In this document: positions 34,522 to 43,576 of the stretch, piece by piece
How positions within the stretch are numbered: position 1 is the stretch's first letter
Layout: each line of letters starts with the position of its first letter
Source: Paenibacillus terrigena DSM 21567
Lineage (GTDB): Bacteria; Bacillota; Bacilli; Paenibacillales; Paenibacillaceae
DNA: 61,144 nucleotides
Reading direction: 5' to 3'
Assembly: GCF_000374845.1 (NCBI RefSeq)
Contig: NZ_KB895432.1
Coordinates: forward strand, 1 to 61,144
Translations under genes and position numbers: made by a program
The notes under the pieces: model-generated
Databases searched by the model: none
What the model was told of the DNA's origin: nothing
The model's input: only the letters and a program-made list of their open reading frames with translations

Positions 34522-34612
34522 CTATCCTGCCCTTTAGCAGGGAAAAGACAGCCGATAAACTCGGCTGCCTATTTCTAATGGTTATTGCGGTATAGTTTCC
34601 CGTTAGTTCAAT
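34522..34612 (+). repeat. Bipartite repeat, divergent centre
   Basis: The left arm is CTATCCTGCCCTTTAGC. The central stem is GACAGCCGA/TCGGCTGCC. The right arm is TATAGTTTCCCGTTAGTTC. It is 84 bp past the 3' end of the membrane protein gene at 34697-35272. This is the last clear copy in the window. The rest of 34270-34696 holds only the terminator above. Confidence 0.8.
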
Positions 34613-34696
34613 CATTGGATTTCATCTCTGATCCTTTTCTAAAATCGAATCATTTATATAATTCTGTTTAGAATATATTTATCCGTTCTTGATTGC

Positions 34697-35272
34697 TTAT
34701 GCAAATCGCACACCCATAATCCCAGTGATCAAGCCGAAAATAACGCCGAATATGCAAGCCGCCAGCCAGATCTTTCTACTACCACCTTCTTTCAAGAAAC
34801 ACAACCCTACAATGCCTAATAAAATCCCCTCGATCAAAAACCACGGTTCAAAGAGCATTAGATCCCACAAAACATAGGCATCTTCATGGATGTGAAATGA
34901 TCCCGACTCCAAACCAACTCCCCCACTGATTTGAAGTATTCGATAAACAATTCCAAAAATGCCGTGCGAAGCGGATAACGAACACCCTGCCCAGGATATA
35001 AATAACAACATATAACTAGAAACTCTACCCTTATTCCAATAAATAAATGCAAGACCAATGAGTCCGACAACGGTTAGAAATACAGTTGCAATCCAATTAA
35101 TAAATTCAAAATGGAGCGAATGTACTATATTAGGTTTTAGAATACCCCCACCCCTTTTGCCACCTAAAGCCCAATAAAGGTGAGGAAGCATATAGGAAAT
35201 GGACCAAATAAACACTACGTAACCCGACCAAACCAGCGATTTTGTTTTCGATTGTTGGGTTTGCGAATTCAT
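34697..35272 (-). CDS. Membrane protein, probably DUF3995-like
   Basis: The 191-residue protein has five predicted membrane helices. It contains the motif SYMLPHLYWALGGKRGGG, which recalls DUF3995-like membrane proteins, and ends with two close helices (LIEGILLGIVGLCFL and LAACIFGVIFGLITGI). AGGAGGTGTG precedes the ATG. Function is unknown. The gene is AT-rich and stands alone behind a repeat copy, like the genes at 1-7 and 19-25 kb. Confidence 0.7.
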   Translation of the reverse strand: MNSQTQQSKTKSLVWSGYVVFIWSISYMLPHLYWALGGKRGGGILKPNIVHSLHFEFINWIATVFLTVVGLIGLAFIYWNKGRVSSYMLLFISWAGCSLSASHGIFGIVYRILQISGGVGLESGSFHIHEDAYVLWDLMLFEPWFLIEGILLGIVGLCFLKEGGSRKIWLAACIFGVIFGLITGIMGVRFA

Positions 35273-35440
35273 ATCTATCGGAACACACCTCCTGTGACTC
35301 TTTCGTTCGAACTATAGTCATTGAACAGGTTTGATACCATTAGCAAGATTCCCATCCCTTTCAATCCAACATTTACTTATAAATTATACGTGAATGATAA
35401 GAAGTGTTGACTAATACTGCCCGTACGTTGAGTCTTTTAC

Positions 35441-35482
35441 AAAAAAGATAGCACAGACGAGATTCCCTCGTACCATGCTATC
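35441..35482 (-). terminator. Strong terminator after the transmembrane AraC regulator gene
   Basis: On the minus strand GATAGCATGGTACGAG pairs with CTCGTCTGTGCTATC around GGAAT, followed by six T. A decayed left repeat arm (CTAATACTGCCCGTACG, 35411-35427) sits just beyond it. Confidence 0.88.
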
Positions 35483-35514
35483 CTTCCAACTTAACTGTAA
35501 ACTTGATTCTTCAA

Positions 35515-37905
35515 TTATCCAACTTCGTCCGAGATAAACGTCTGGAAATTCTCCCGATATTTACCTGGCGTTACGCCTTCAATTTTCTTGAATGCACGGA
35601 TAAATACGACGTCACTTGTATACCCCACCAATTGTGCAAGTTGAGCATTGGTCATTTCCTTGGTGGTCATGAGTATCTTGGCCTTCTGAATTCGCCTGCG
35701 GGTAATCGAATCAATGACATTCAACCCGCTGCACTTCTTATAGAAGGTAGAGATATATTGAGGTGTCATGCCAAAGTGATCTGAGATCATCACAAGACCC
35801 AAATTCGGATCGGTGAAATTCTCGTCCAGAAATTGTTCCATATCTTGAAGCAGTTGCACACGATGATCCGTTCGCTCGATAACGAATGATCCCGTGAGCA
35901 TCTCGTACAATTGTTGAATGCGCCGATACATACTATCAGCCGTCTCATAGGAGAAGATATCTTTGATCAGGTCGATATCAGGGCCGAGAATAACCCGCTG
36001 ATCCGTACCTGTCGCGTTCATGATCTTGAGGAATGTGCTGGTCATATTGAAGAACAAGCATCTCCCTACTTCCGGCGTGATGCTGCCGGATTCGAAGTTC
36101 ATAGCATAGATCGTATCAAGGAGCTTCAGCACATTGTCCATATCTCCGCTTCGCACGAAATTAATGAGTTGAACCTCAATATCAATCGGGTAATAGTAAT
36201 GGGAATGGACATTGGTAATATCCCGGAAATAAATGATGGTACCGCCACCTTTAATAATTCGGTATTCCAGTGCCGCGACCGCTTCCGCGTAACTCTCGCC
36301 GATGCTCTTCGCTCCTACATGCGTCAGTCCGACGGAGACCGTAATATCAATATGGAACCTGTCTTCAATCATGTGCTTGAGCGATTCGGCCATCTCTTGA
36401 ATGTCCGAGTCCATCACTTCGGCTCGATCCGCCGCGAAGTTATTCAGGAATACAACACGATCACGATCCAGTTCCACCGCGAAGGTCTGATGCGGAGCCT
36501 GAATCATATCCGTTCCGACATTCGATATAATGAATCGGGCCAATGCCCACTGCTGCTCGTCGTGTTCGATATGAAATCTTGCAATACTATCCAGTTGAAT
36601 AATCATCACCGAGAAATATTCACTCATAAACGTAATATCCATAAATTGCAGCGACTGCACGCCTTTCTCTGTCGTATCGACATCCATTTGTCCCCTAATT
36701 AGTCGAGATAAATAGTTGGACCGAAGGACAGGCGCCTGTCTCGCTAATAGGTTGCGTAAATTTCGCTCTTCCTGGAGGGAATCTTCAATGGTCCTCTGGA
36801 TGAGCTCATATTCGTTCACAGCATGCCGCCCTTGCCATCCCGTTCCCCTAGGGATAACATTGACAGCTTTACGGAGCGGACTGTAATTACGGTAAGCGAT
36901 GATAACCGCAGCAATTACGCCAATCCCTAAACAGAGGAGAAATAGAATCAGCGTCCATTCTTGAATGAGATTCAATTGCTGCATATAGACACTTCGCGGC
37001 GTTACCAGGATGTACTTCCATCCCTCTTTCTCAGAGGAAGTGTATGAGACTACCTTCGGATCACCGTTCAACTTTTCATTGAACAAGCCTTCATTGTTAT
37101 GGATTTGACGTAACAATGAGGGAGGAAGCGGGTCTTGCTCCGTGGACATGATGGTTCGGCCCTCACCATCGACGACGTAGATAGAACTGTCACTCGCATA
37201 TTCAATTTGCGCGAACATTTCTTTCACGCGGCTCTTATCAATGAGAATGACAAAGCTACCTGTAATATCTTTTCGATCGCGGCCTGGTAGTGACTGTGTA
37301 AAGGTAATGACATCCAGCGGTGTATTCTCAATACTCTTCATCGGATCCATTTCTGAACGTCGGAGCAATGTAGCCGAAGGTAAGTAGGCCATCGTATGAA
37401 ATCCGTGTAACACTTCGTCTCGCCATGCCTCATACGTCTTACCTTCATAGCTGTAGTACATGTCATAAAATTTGCGAGAATCCGTTAACAGACCCGATTT
37501 CAGCACCAGGTCACTCTTGCGGAAGTATACATAATAATCCAATATAAAATTCGAACGGAGGTTCGAGCGAAAAGCCGGCCCGTGCATAAATTCGATAAAC
37601 TTATAGCGGTCAAAACCACTCTGGTCCTCTTCTAACTTGAGCAAATAATCGAGTTTCGGATCGAATACAATCTGCTGCGCCAGCTTGTCTACTTCTTTCA
37701 ATTCAATATCGAGTGACAATTTGAGCTGCTCCAGCATGGCTTGATTCGATCGATTCGCGCCCTGCTCGAGACTGTCTTCTACTTTGCCATATAGAAAAAC
37801 ACCAATGGATAAAGGGATGAGCAGCATGACTAAATTGGAGATAACCATCGTGATCCATACACTTTTCAAATGACGAAACCTAAGCAATCCTAGTGACCAT
37901 TTCAC
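35515..37905 (-). CDS. Transmembrane AraC-family regulator of the uronide-uptake locus
   Basis: This 796-residue one-component regulator has a first helix at about 17-42 (MVISNLVMLLIPLSIGVFLY) and an extracellular Cache-like sensor region of about 270 residues. A second helix (LILFLLCLGIGVIAAVIIAY) lies near 320-340, followed by a cytoplasmic middle domain. The C-terminal AraC HTH pair is in LVMISDHFGMTPQYISTFYK and LAQLVGYTSDVVFIRAFKKI. The type is common beside CUT1 transporters in Paenibacillus. It is encoded after the transporter genes with a cre-like site upstream. It probably senses an extracellular sugar and activates the locus. Confidence 0.9.
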   Translation of the reverse strand: MKWSLGLLRFRHLKSVWITMVISNLVMLLIPLSIGVFLYGKVEDSLEQGANRSNQAMLEQLKLSLDIELKEVDKLAQQIVFDPKLDYLLKLEEDQSGFDRYKFIEFMHGPAFRSNLRSNFILDYYVYFRKSDLVLKSGLLTDSRKFYDMYYSYEGKTYEAWRDEVLHGFHTMAYLPSATLLRRSEMDPMKSIENTPLDVITFTQSLPGRDRKDITGSFVILIDKSRVKEMFAQIEYASDSSIYVVDGEGRTIMSTEQDPLPPSLLRQIHNNEGLFNEKLNGDPKVVSYTSSEKEGWKYILVTPRSVYMQQLNLIQEWTLILFLLCLGIGVIAAVIIAYRNYSPLRKAVNVIPRGTGWQGRHAVNEYELIQRTIEDSLQEERNLRNLLARQAPVLRSNYLSRLIRGQMDVDTTEKGVQSLQFMDITFMSEYFSVMIIQLDSIARFHIEHDEQQWALARFIISNVGTDMIQAPHQTFAVELDRDRVVFLNNFAADRAEVMDSDIQEMAESLKHMIEDRFHIDITVSVGLTHVGAKSIGESYAEAVAALEYRIIKGGGTIIYFRDITNVHSHYYYPIDIEVQLINFVRSGDMDNVLKLLDTIYAMNFESGSITPEVGRCLFFNMTSTFLKIMNATGTDQRVILGPDIDLIKDIFSYETADSMYRRIQQLYEMLTGSFVIERTDHRVQLLQDMEQFLDENFTDPNLGLVMISDHFGMTPQYISTFYKKCSGLNVIDSITRRRIQKAKILMTTKEMTNAQLAQLVGYTSDVVFIRAFKKIEGVTPGKYRENFQTFISDEVG

Positions 37906-37952
37906 GATTGATCCCCCCTACCTCACAAAGTTAACTTACATTAATACCCATA

Positions 37953-37966
37953 TGAAAGCGTTTACG
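37953..37966. promoter_or_regulatory. cre-like site (CcpA catabolite control)
   Basis: TGAAAGCGTTTACG fits the cre consensus TGWAARCGYTWWCW at 13 of 14 positions. It lies 48 bp before the ATG of the transmembrane regulator gene and 37 bp past the last permease gene. Carbon catabolite control of the regulator is inferred from the match. Confidence 0.65.
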
Positions 37967-38003
37967 AGTATTATAATGCAGGCAGGCAGGTTAGGATACC
38001 TAT

Positions 38004-38882
38004 TTATTCCTTAATCGCACCAATCAACACGCCCTTCACAAAATACTTCTGCAGGAATGGATACAGACAGATAATCGGCAGCGTTGAAATAATAATCGTG
38101 GCGTATTTGATCGTTTCTCCAATCGCGTATTTATCATCCGCAGCAGCCCCCGTCGACATCGAATCCGTCGAATTCGCAATCAGTATATCCCGAAGGACCA
38201 GTTGTAATGGATACAACGTACGATCTCTCAGATACACGAGCGCGGAGAAATAGGAGTTCCAATGTCCGACGGCATACCACAGAATCATAACTGCCATGAC
38301 GGGCATCGATAATGGAATGATAATCCGGAACAAGATCGTCAGCTCCCCGGCGCCATCGATCTTCGCTGATTCCTCCAGTGATACGGGAATGCCTTGGAAT
38401 GCTGTCCGCATAATGATTAAGTTAAAGGTTGAGATCGCACTCGGAATCAATAAGGCCCAAGGGGTGTTCATCATGCCCAGCTTGTTAATTAACATGAATG
38501 TAGGAATGAGGCCCCCATGGAATACCATCGTCAATACAATGGCAAACATTAAGAAGTTACGAAAGAATAGATTGCGCCGCGAGAGTACATAGGCTCCCAC
38601 TGCTGTCATCAATAAGTTAATTGCCGTTCCAACGGTCACATAGAATAAGGTGTTCTTATATCCGCTAATAATCATTGGATTCTGAAAAACGGCCTTATAC
38701 GCATCCAAATTAAAACCAACGGGACGAAGCAGCAGCCCGCGATGTTGGAGGAAGGCCGTAGCATCACTGAAGGAGGCGAACAACACATATACGAACGGAT
38801 ATAACGTAACAAAGCATAGACCCAGCATCAGTATCGTATTGAAAATGCCGAATACCTTCTCACCAACGGTTTGTGCACCCAT
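38004..38882 (-). CDS. CUT1 ABC transporter permease (LplC/YtcP type)
   Basis: The 292-residue protein has six membrane segments, the EAA loop EESAKIDGAGELTILFRI and the family ending YPFLQKYFVKGVLIGAIKE. It is the second permease of the uptake system and starts 15 bp after its partner. No dedicated ATPase is encoded, so a shared MsmX-like ATPase is assumed. Confidence 0.92.
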   Translation of the reverse strand: MGAQTVGEKVFGIFNTILMLGLCFVTLYPFVYVLFASFSDATAFLQHRGLLLRPVGFNLDAYKAVFQNPMIISGYKNTLFYVTVGTAINLLMTAVGAYVLSRRNLFFRNFLMFAIVLTMVFHGGLIPTFMLINKLGMMNTPWALLIPSAISTFNLIIMRTAFQGIPVSLEESAKIDGAGELTILFRIIIPLSMPVMAVMILWYAVGHWNSYFSALVYLRDRTLYPLQLVLRDILIANSTDSMSTGAAADDKYAIGETIKYATIIISTLPIICLYPFLQKYFVKGVLIGAIKE

Positions 38883-38897
38883 GTCATGGATCCCTCC

Positions 38898-39869
38898 TTA
38901 CCACAGTTTATTCTCGGACACGCGTTTGCTGATGGCGTTCGCCGATACAATAAGAATGAAGCTAATTACGGAGTTGAATAGACCAACTGCTGCCGTAAAG
39001 CTGTAACTTGCTTCGAGAATCCCTTTGCGATAGACATACGTCGAGATCACGTCCGCTGTCTCATAGGTCAACGGGTTATAGAGCAGTAGTACTTTATCGC
39101 TACCGACAGAGAGCATATTCCCCATATTCAGAATCAGCATGATGACAATCGTTGGCATAATCCCGGGGATGGTGATATGGAACGTCTGCCTCCACCGGTT
39201 TGCACCATCGATTTTGGCCGCTTCATACAACGTTGGATCAATATTGGCAATCGAGGCCAAATAAATAATCGAACCCCATCCAATCCCTTGCCATATCCCC
39301 GAGGAGACGAACAGGAATCGGAACCAACCCGCTTCTTTCAAGAAATCAATCGGCGTAATCCCGATAAATCCGAGCAATTGGCTGATGAGTCCGTCCCGGC
39401 TTAAGAAATCGAACATCATGCCTGCCACAACTACAATCGAAATAAAATGAGGTAAATACGAGATGGTCTGCACCCAACGTTTGAACATCATCCCACGAAT
39501 TTCATTCAGCAGGAGCGCGAGGATTATAGCAGCCGGGAATGCAAACAACAGCTCATAAATGTTAATAAGCAGTGTATTCCGTATTAATCTCCAGAAATAA
39601 ATACCATCGAAGAAACTCATGAAATGCTTGAATCCAACCCATGGGCTCCCCCAGATTCCCCGTGCGGGAGAGAAATCCTTGAATGCGATCTGAAGACCAT
39701 ACATCGGCCCATAATGAAAAATGAGATAATAGGCGATCACAGGTAGCGCTAGTAGATAAATCATCCAATTTCTGCGGATATCCTTGCCCGTGATATGCCA
39801 AGTCGACGACTCGTTCTTCCTCTTAACCGATCGCTTATTCATCGGTCCCTTGTCCAAGACTTGCCTCAT
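38898..39869 (-). CDS. CUT1 ABC transporter permease (LplB/YteP type)
   Basis: The 323-residue product has a charged N-terminal tail (about 1-30), then WMIYLLALPVIAYYLIFHYG and further helices. The EAA loop is EAAKIDGANRWRQTFH. The ATG at 39869 has AGGA 6 bp upstream; a second ATG nine codons later is possible. With the next gene it forms the membrane channel for the sugar bound by the lipoprotein encoded upstream. Confidence 0.92.
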   Translation of the reverse strand: MRQVLDKGPMNKRSVKRKNESSTWHITGKDIRRNWMIYLLALPVIAYYLIFHYGPMYGLQIAFKDFSPARGIWGSPWVGFKHFMSFFDGIYFWRLIRNTLLINIYELLFAFPAAIILALLLNEIRGMMFKRWVQTISYLPHFISIVVVAGMMFDFLSRDGLISQLLGFIGITPIDFLKEAGWFRFLFVSSGIWQGIGWGSIIYLASIANIDPTLYEAAKIDGANRWRQTFHITIPGIMPTIVIMLILNMGNMLSVGSDKVLLLYNPLTYETADVISTYVYRKGILEASYSFTAAVGLFNSVISFILIVSANAISKRVSENKLW

Positions 39870-39957
39870 CTGTGTTCCTGCCCTTCGCGTAGATTCTGCT
39901 TAGGTTAGCAGGGAGAAGATCCTAATCCTCTCCCTGACCTCACCATGATTGATACGA

Positions 39958-41577
39958 TTAACGCTTGTTGAACCGTTCTAGTGCTGCTTGTTGAATTTTC
40001 AGCGCATCTTCAATACCCATCGTTTGAATTTTCTTGACATATTTATCGAAGTTATCGAGAGGTTCTGCACCCATAATGAACTTCAGGAACATCTCATCTT
40101 TATAGGTGTTGATATCGGTCATGAGCGAAGCGAATTGGGAACTTTCATCATTGGTTGGCGTAACAAGCGGCATTTTGCGCTCACCCGTCGGCTTCGACCA
40201 GATCGCAAGGGCATCTTTTTGGTTGTCTAAAGCTAAATATTGCATTTGAAAATTCTCGCTCAGGACGAATGGCGCACTCCAGGTGGAACGATTATGCTTC
40301 GCAAAGGACTGCTGAAGACTTACACCGCTCGGTGGATTCAATACTTCAGGCAAGAAGGTAGGGACGCCATTGACCATGCTATAGGCTTCACCTTCTTTAC
40401 CGTAGTTAAATAGCAGATCACCCTTTTCGCCATAAGCGTAATCCAACCATTTCACGGTCTCGATCGGGTTCTTGTTGCTCGTGGATATGGCGGCCCCGAT
40501 TCCATTCGTTGCAAAATCCTTCTGTCCCCACATCTGCTTATCGCCTTTCTTCAGCACGGGATAATCCGTCGCAACAAGATTAAACTTCGGATCTTTATCT
40601 TTCATCAAATTCGCATACTTACCAATTCCGCCCCCATTATACACCGGTGCGGCCCCCATCTGATTCCCGGTCATTTTGGCATCGAACAGCTTGCCGTTTG
40701 GTGCTGCAAAGTCTTTATCGATTAGGCCTTCTTGATACCATTTGTTCATGGTCGTCAGGAAATCTTTGTACTCCGGCTGCGTCGGACCGTACTTCACTTG
40801 GCCCCCGTCTTGATAGAAACCATAGTTGATCCCCCATGCGCCGAGGAACGGAGCATCCGTAGCGACGTCATCTAACGTGAGGTATAATGGGATTTCATCC
40901 GCCTTGCCATTGCCGTTCGGATCTTTGTCCTTGAATGCTGTTAGAACCTCATACCATTCATCGATCGTTGTCGGTACCGCCAAACCCAATTTATCCAACC
41001 AATCTTTACGGATCGCTGGACCATAGAATACACGGACCTTATCACCGCCGCGGAAGAACGGGAACATATACATGTTGCCATCATCTGTCGTGACTTGCTT
41101 CTTCCAATCCGGATGTTCGTTTAACAGCTTTTTCAGATTCGGGGCATATTGATCGATAAGATCGTTCAGCTTGATAATTTTATTATCTTGAATCGCCTTC
41201 TCTGGGCCCCCCGGATATCCAATCCACGAGGTTTCAATCACATCCGGCAGCTTCTCTGAGACCATCATGAGATTGAACTGTTCTTTAGCCTGCGCAGCAT
41301 CCGTAGGTGGATGTTCGAAGTTAACCTTCACGCCGGTAATTTTCTCTAATTCCTTATACATACCCATTTCAGCATAGGTTTTCATTTGCGCAGAAGCCGC
41401 GGAGTGCATGCTCACCCAATATGATAAATTCGTCAGCTTAGCGCTCTCTGTCGCTTTCCCATCGGCAGTTGTACCTTCTTGTGACTGTTCCCCACCTGAT
41501 GTACTACAAGCTGCGATAGATAATGCAAGTAAGGATGTTAACAAGATAACTCCAAATTTCTTTGCCTTTCCTTTCAT
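39958..41577 (-). CDS. Extracellular solute-binding lipoprotein
   Basis: The 539-residue protein has a lipoprotein signal ending SIAACSTSG with C24 lipidated. A mature domain of the long LplA/YtcQ type follows, with DPNGNGKADEIPLYLTLDD and FFRGGDKVRVFYGPAIRKDW. AGGAGGCG precedes the ATG. It is placed after the GH88 gene and before the two permeases. The partner enzyme suggests it binds oligosaccharides carrying an unsaturated uronic acid. Confidence 0.92.
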   Translation of the reverse strand: MKGKAKKFGVILLTSLLALSIAACSTSGGEQSQEGTTADGKATESAKLTNLSYWVSMHSAASAQMKTYAEMGMYKELEKITGVKVNFEHPPTDAAQAKEQFNLMMVSEKLPDVIETSWIGYPGGPEKAIQDNKIIKLNDLIDQYAPNLKKLLNEHPDWKKQVTTDDGNMYMFPFFRGGDKVRVFYGPAIRKDWLDKLGLAVPTTIDEWYEVLTAFKDKDPNGNGKADEIPLYLTLDDVATDAPFLGAWGINYGFYQDGGQVKYGPTQPEYKDFLTTMNKWYQEGLIDKDFAAPNGKLFDAKMTGNQMGAAPVYNGGGIGKYANLMKDKDPKFNLVATDYPVLKKGDKQMWGQKDFATNGIGAAISTSNKNPIETVKWLDYAYGEKGDLLFNYGKEGEAYSMVNGVPTFLPEVLNPPSGVSLQQSFAKHNRSTWSAPFVLSENFQMQYLALDNQKDALAIWSKPTGERKMPLVTPTNDESSQFASLMTDINTYKDEMFLKFIMGAEPLDNFDKYVKKIQTMGIEDALKIQQAALERFNKR

Positions 41578-41667
41578 GAAAGCGCCTCCTTTTTATTAGT
41601 TAAAATATAACGTATCTAATTCCATGTCTACTGATGAGCATCAATTCGTAGGTTCCTGGCCTCACCT

Positions 41668-42825
41668 TTACCAGTAAGGCTTCCAATCCCTCGTGACGCG
41701 TACCAATGCCTCATAGAAGTAATAATCACCCCATATGCAGCACTCATCGATCCCCGTTCCATTCGGTTTGCCGTATACTGCATGCAGCAGAATTCCATTC
41801 GATTCCGATACCTCCTCGGCCATATAATGTGCGATCAGTGAATCCAAAATAGACAAGGCCGCATTCTCGTATCTATGTCGGTTCGGGTCCATCAACGGCA
41901 GGTGTTTGGCTGTCTCCAATAATCCGCATACGGCGATTGCAGCTGCCGAGCTGTCTCTCTCTTCTGGGCCACTTGTAAAGATAAGATCCCAATAACAGAC
42001 TAGATCCTCCGGCAGTCGATCAAGAAAATAATTCGATAGCTTCGTTGTAAGCGCAATAAGCTCACGATCCCCCGTATATCGATAAGACAGCGGAAACCCA
42101 TACATCCCCCATGCTTGTCCTCTTGCCCAGCATGAATCATCTGCATATCCTTGCGCGGTACTTCCGTACTTCGGCTCACCTGTTTGCGTGTCCATATAAA
42201 AGGTATGGAAACTAGATGCATCCTCACGGATTAAATACTTTGCAGACTGATGAACATGCGATTCGGCAGCATTATAATACTTTGGATCCCCTGTGACCTC
42301 ACTTGCCCAATATAAAAGCGGTAAATTCATCAGGCAATCAATAATCATCCGTCCTTGCTGTTTCGGATCATTCAGGTTGCCCCAAGCTTGGACAATGCCA
42401 GCTTTCTCTAAATATCTCGCGTATAGCAGATCCGCCGCCTCAATGGCTAATTGCTTCGCATCTTCATTACCCGTCAGCTTGTAGGCTGATACGCAGGATA
42501 ACGTATACAGAAATCCAAGATCATGCGTCTCCGTATACCGTCGTTCATCCACCCGCTGACGATAACTCGAAAGTTGGCTTTCAGCGGCGAGACGATATTT
42601 CTCATCTCCTGTAACTTCATACGTAAGCCACAGCATGCCTGTCCAGAACCCTGGCGTCCACGCCACATTGCCCACTTGTCGGTACACTTGATTCGTACTG
42701 CATTCCGAGGGGAACGTATCTGCAAATGTCTCCAGGTTACGATTCATTTGGCGGATAATAAATTCCATGGCTTCGTCACAGCGTGCTCTTGTAAGCGGAT
42801 TCACTGTTGTGAATTGCTCGATCAT
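41668..42825 (-). CDS. GH88 unsaturated glucuronyl hydrolase
   Basis: The start is set at 42825 (MIEQFTTVNPL), seven bases after GGAGG; an ATG two codons earlier lies too close to that site. The 385-residue protein has the family core with NVAWTPGFWTGMLWLTYEVT. The two catalytic aspartates are D102 in ETHDLGFLYT and D163 in MIIDCLMNLPL. GH88 enzymes remove the 4,5-unsaturated uronic acid left by polysaccharide lyases on pectin, heparin, hyaluronan or gellan fragments. It has no signal peptide, so it acts after uptake by the adjacent transporter. It is the first gene of the locus. Confidence 0.92.
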   Translation of the reverse strand: MIEQFTTVNPLTRARCDEAMEFIIRQMNRNLETFADTFPSECSTNQVYRQVGNVAWTPGFWTGMLWLTYEVTGDEKYRLAAESQLSSYRQRVDERRYTETHDLGFLYTLSCVSAYKLTGNEDAKQLAIEAADLLYARYLEKAGIVQAWGNLNDPKQQGRMIIDCLMNLPLLYWASEVTGDPKYYNAAESHVHQSAKYLIREDASSFHTFYMDTQTGEPKYGSTAQGYADDSCWARGQAWGMYGFPLSYRYTGDRELIALTTKLSNYFLDRLPEDLVCYWDLIFTSGPEERDSSAAAIAVCGLLETAKHLPLMDPNRHRYENAALSILDSLIAHYMAEEVSESNGILLHAVYGKPNGTGIDECCIWGDYYFYEALVRVTRDWKPYW

Positions 42826-42983
42826 TGACATTCCTCCCAAGTGGTCGTTAGCCTATCTGGGTTCATTGTAAGCAAGAGAGCTACCGCCTACAATTTCCAA
42901 TTTTTTAGGTGTACTGCTGTTTTTATATAGGTGAAAAAAAGTATGTAGGCATGAAAAATCGTTCACCTACTATTTTTATGCGC

Positions 42984-43015
42984 AAAAAAACCGCCAGAGG
43001 TAGCCCCCAGCGGTC
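42984..43015 (-). terminator. Terminator after the nos-accessory operon
   Basis: On the minus strand ACCGCTGGGGG pairs with CCTCTGGCGGT around CTA, followed by seven T. It lies 21 bp past the thioredoxin-like gene. Confidence 0.85.
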
Positions 43016-43036
43016 AATTCACACAGGTTGGATAAA

Positions 43037-43576
43037 TTAAGATAATAAAGACGCAGCGCCTTGCACTTCACCCTGAACGATTTTGCTAATATTTCCATTT
43101 TCGTCAATGATAAAAGTAGCCGGTAGACCGATTATTCCATACTGCTTGGATATCTTGCCGGTAGTATCGATAATGACTGGAAACGCAAATTGATGTTCCT
43201 CCATAAATGCTCGGACGGTACCTTTTGTTTCACCAATATTAATGAACAAGGACGCTATTTCAGAATTCCGTGATTGAAGAAGCTGATGAATAAGCGGCAT
43301 CTCTCTTACGCATGGTGTGCAGTAAGAAGCCCAAAAATTAATCAATACGATTTTTCCGCGATATGCAGATAGGCTGGCAGGCAACCCTGATGTCGTTGTT
43401 GCGGTAAAATCAGGAGCTTGCGAACCAACCGTCATTGCATTAGATTTTGAGCGTAATCCGTCCGCTTGTGCGGACACGATGATCCAAAGGACGGCCAATA
43501 CAGCAGCGATGCTTATTAACATTGTCGTCACAGGGCGGAATCGAATCTTCCCATTCTTCTTGTGACCTCCCATCAT
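43037..43576 (-). CDS. TlpA/ResA-like thiol-disulfide oxidoreductase
   Basis: A basic start and membrane helix (TTMLISIAAVLAVLWIIVSA, about 17-36) anchor this 179-residue protein with its thioredoxin domain outside. The active site is C86-T-P-C89 in FWASYCTPC. IGLPATFIIDENGNI holds the cis-proline loop. Proteins like this reduce cysteines of copper or haem protein targets. It overlaps the nosF-like gene by 4 nt and is the last gene of the operon, which suggests a role in metal-site assembly. Confidence 0.88.
   Translation of the reverse strand: MMGGHKKNGKIRFRPVTTMLISIAAVLAVLWIIVSAQADGLRSKSNAMTVGSQAPDFTATTTSGLPASLSAYRGKIVLINFWASYCTPCVREMPLIHQLLQSRNSEIASLFINIGETKGTVRAFMEEHQFAFPVIIDTTGKISKQYGIIGLPATFIIDENGNISKIVQGEVQGAASLLS

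Noticed and set aside
335-34612. Bipartite repeats as a CRISPR array
   Set aside because: The arms are spaced by genes, the centres are self-complementary hairpins and not unique spacers, and no cas gene is present.
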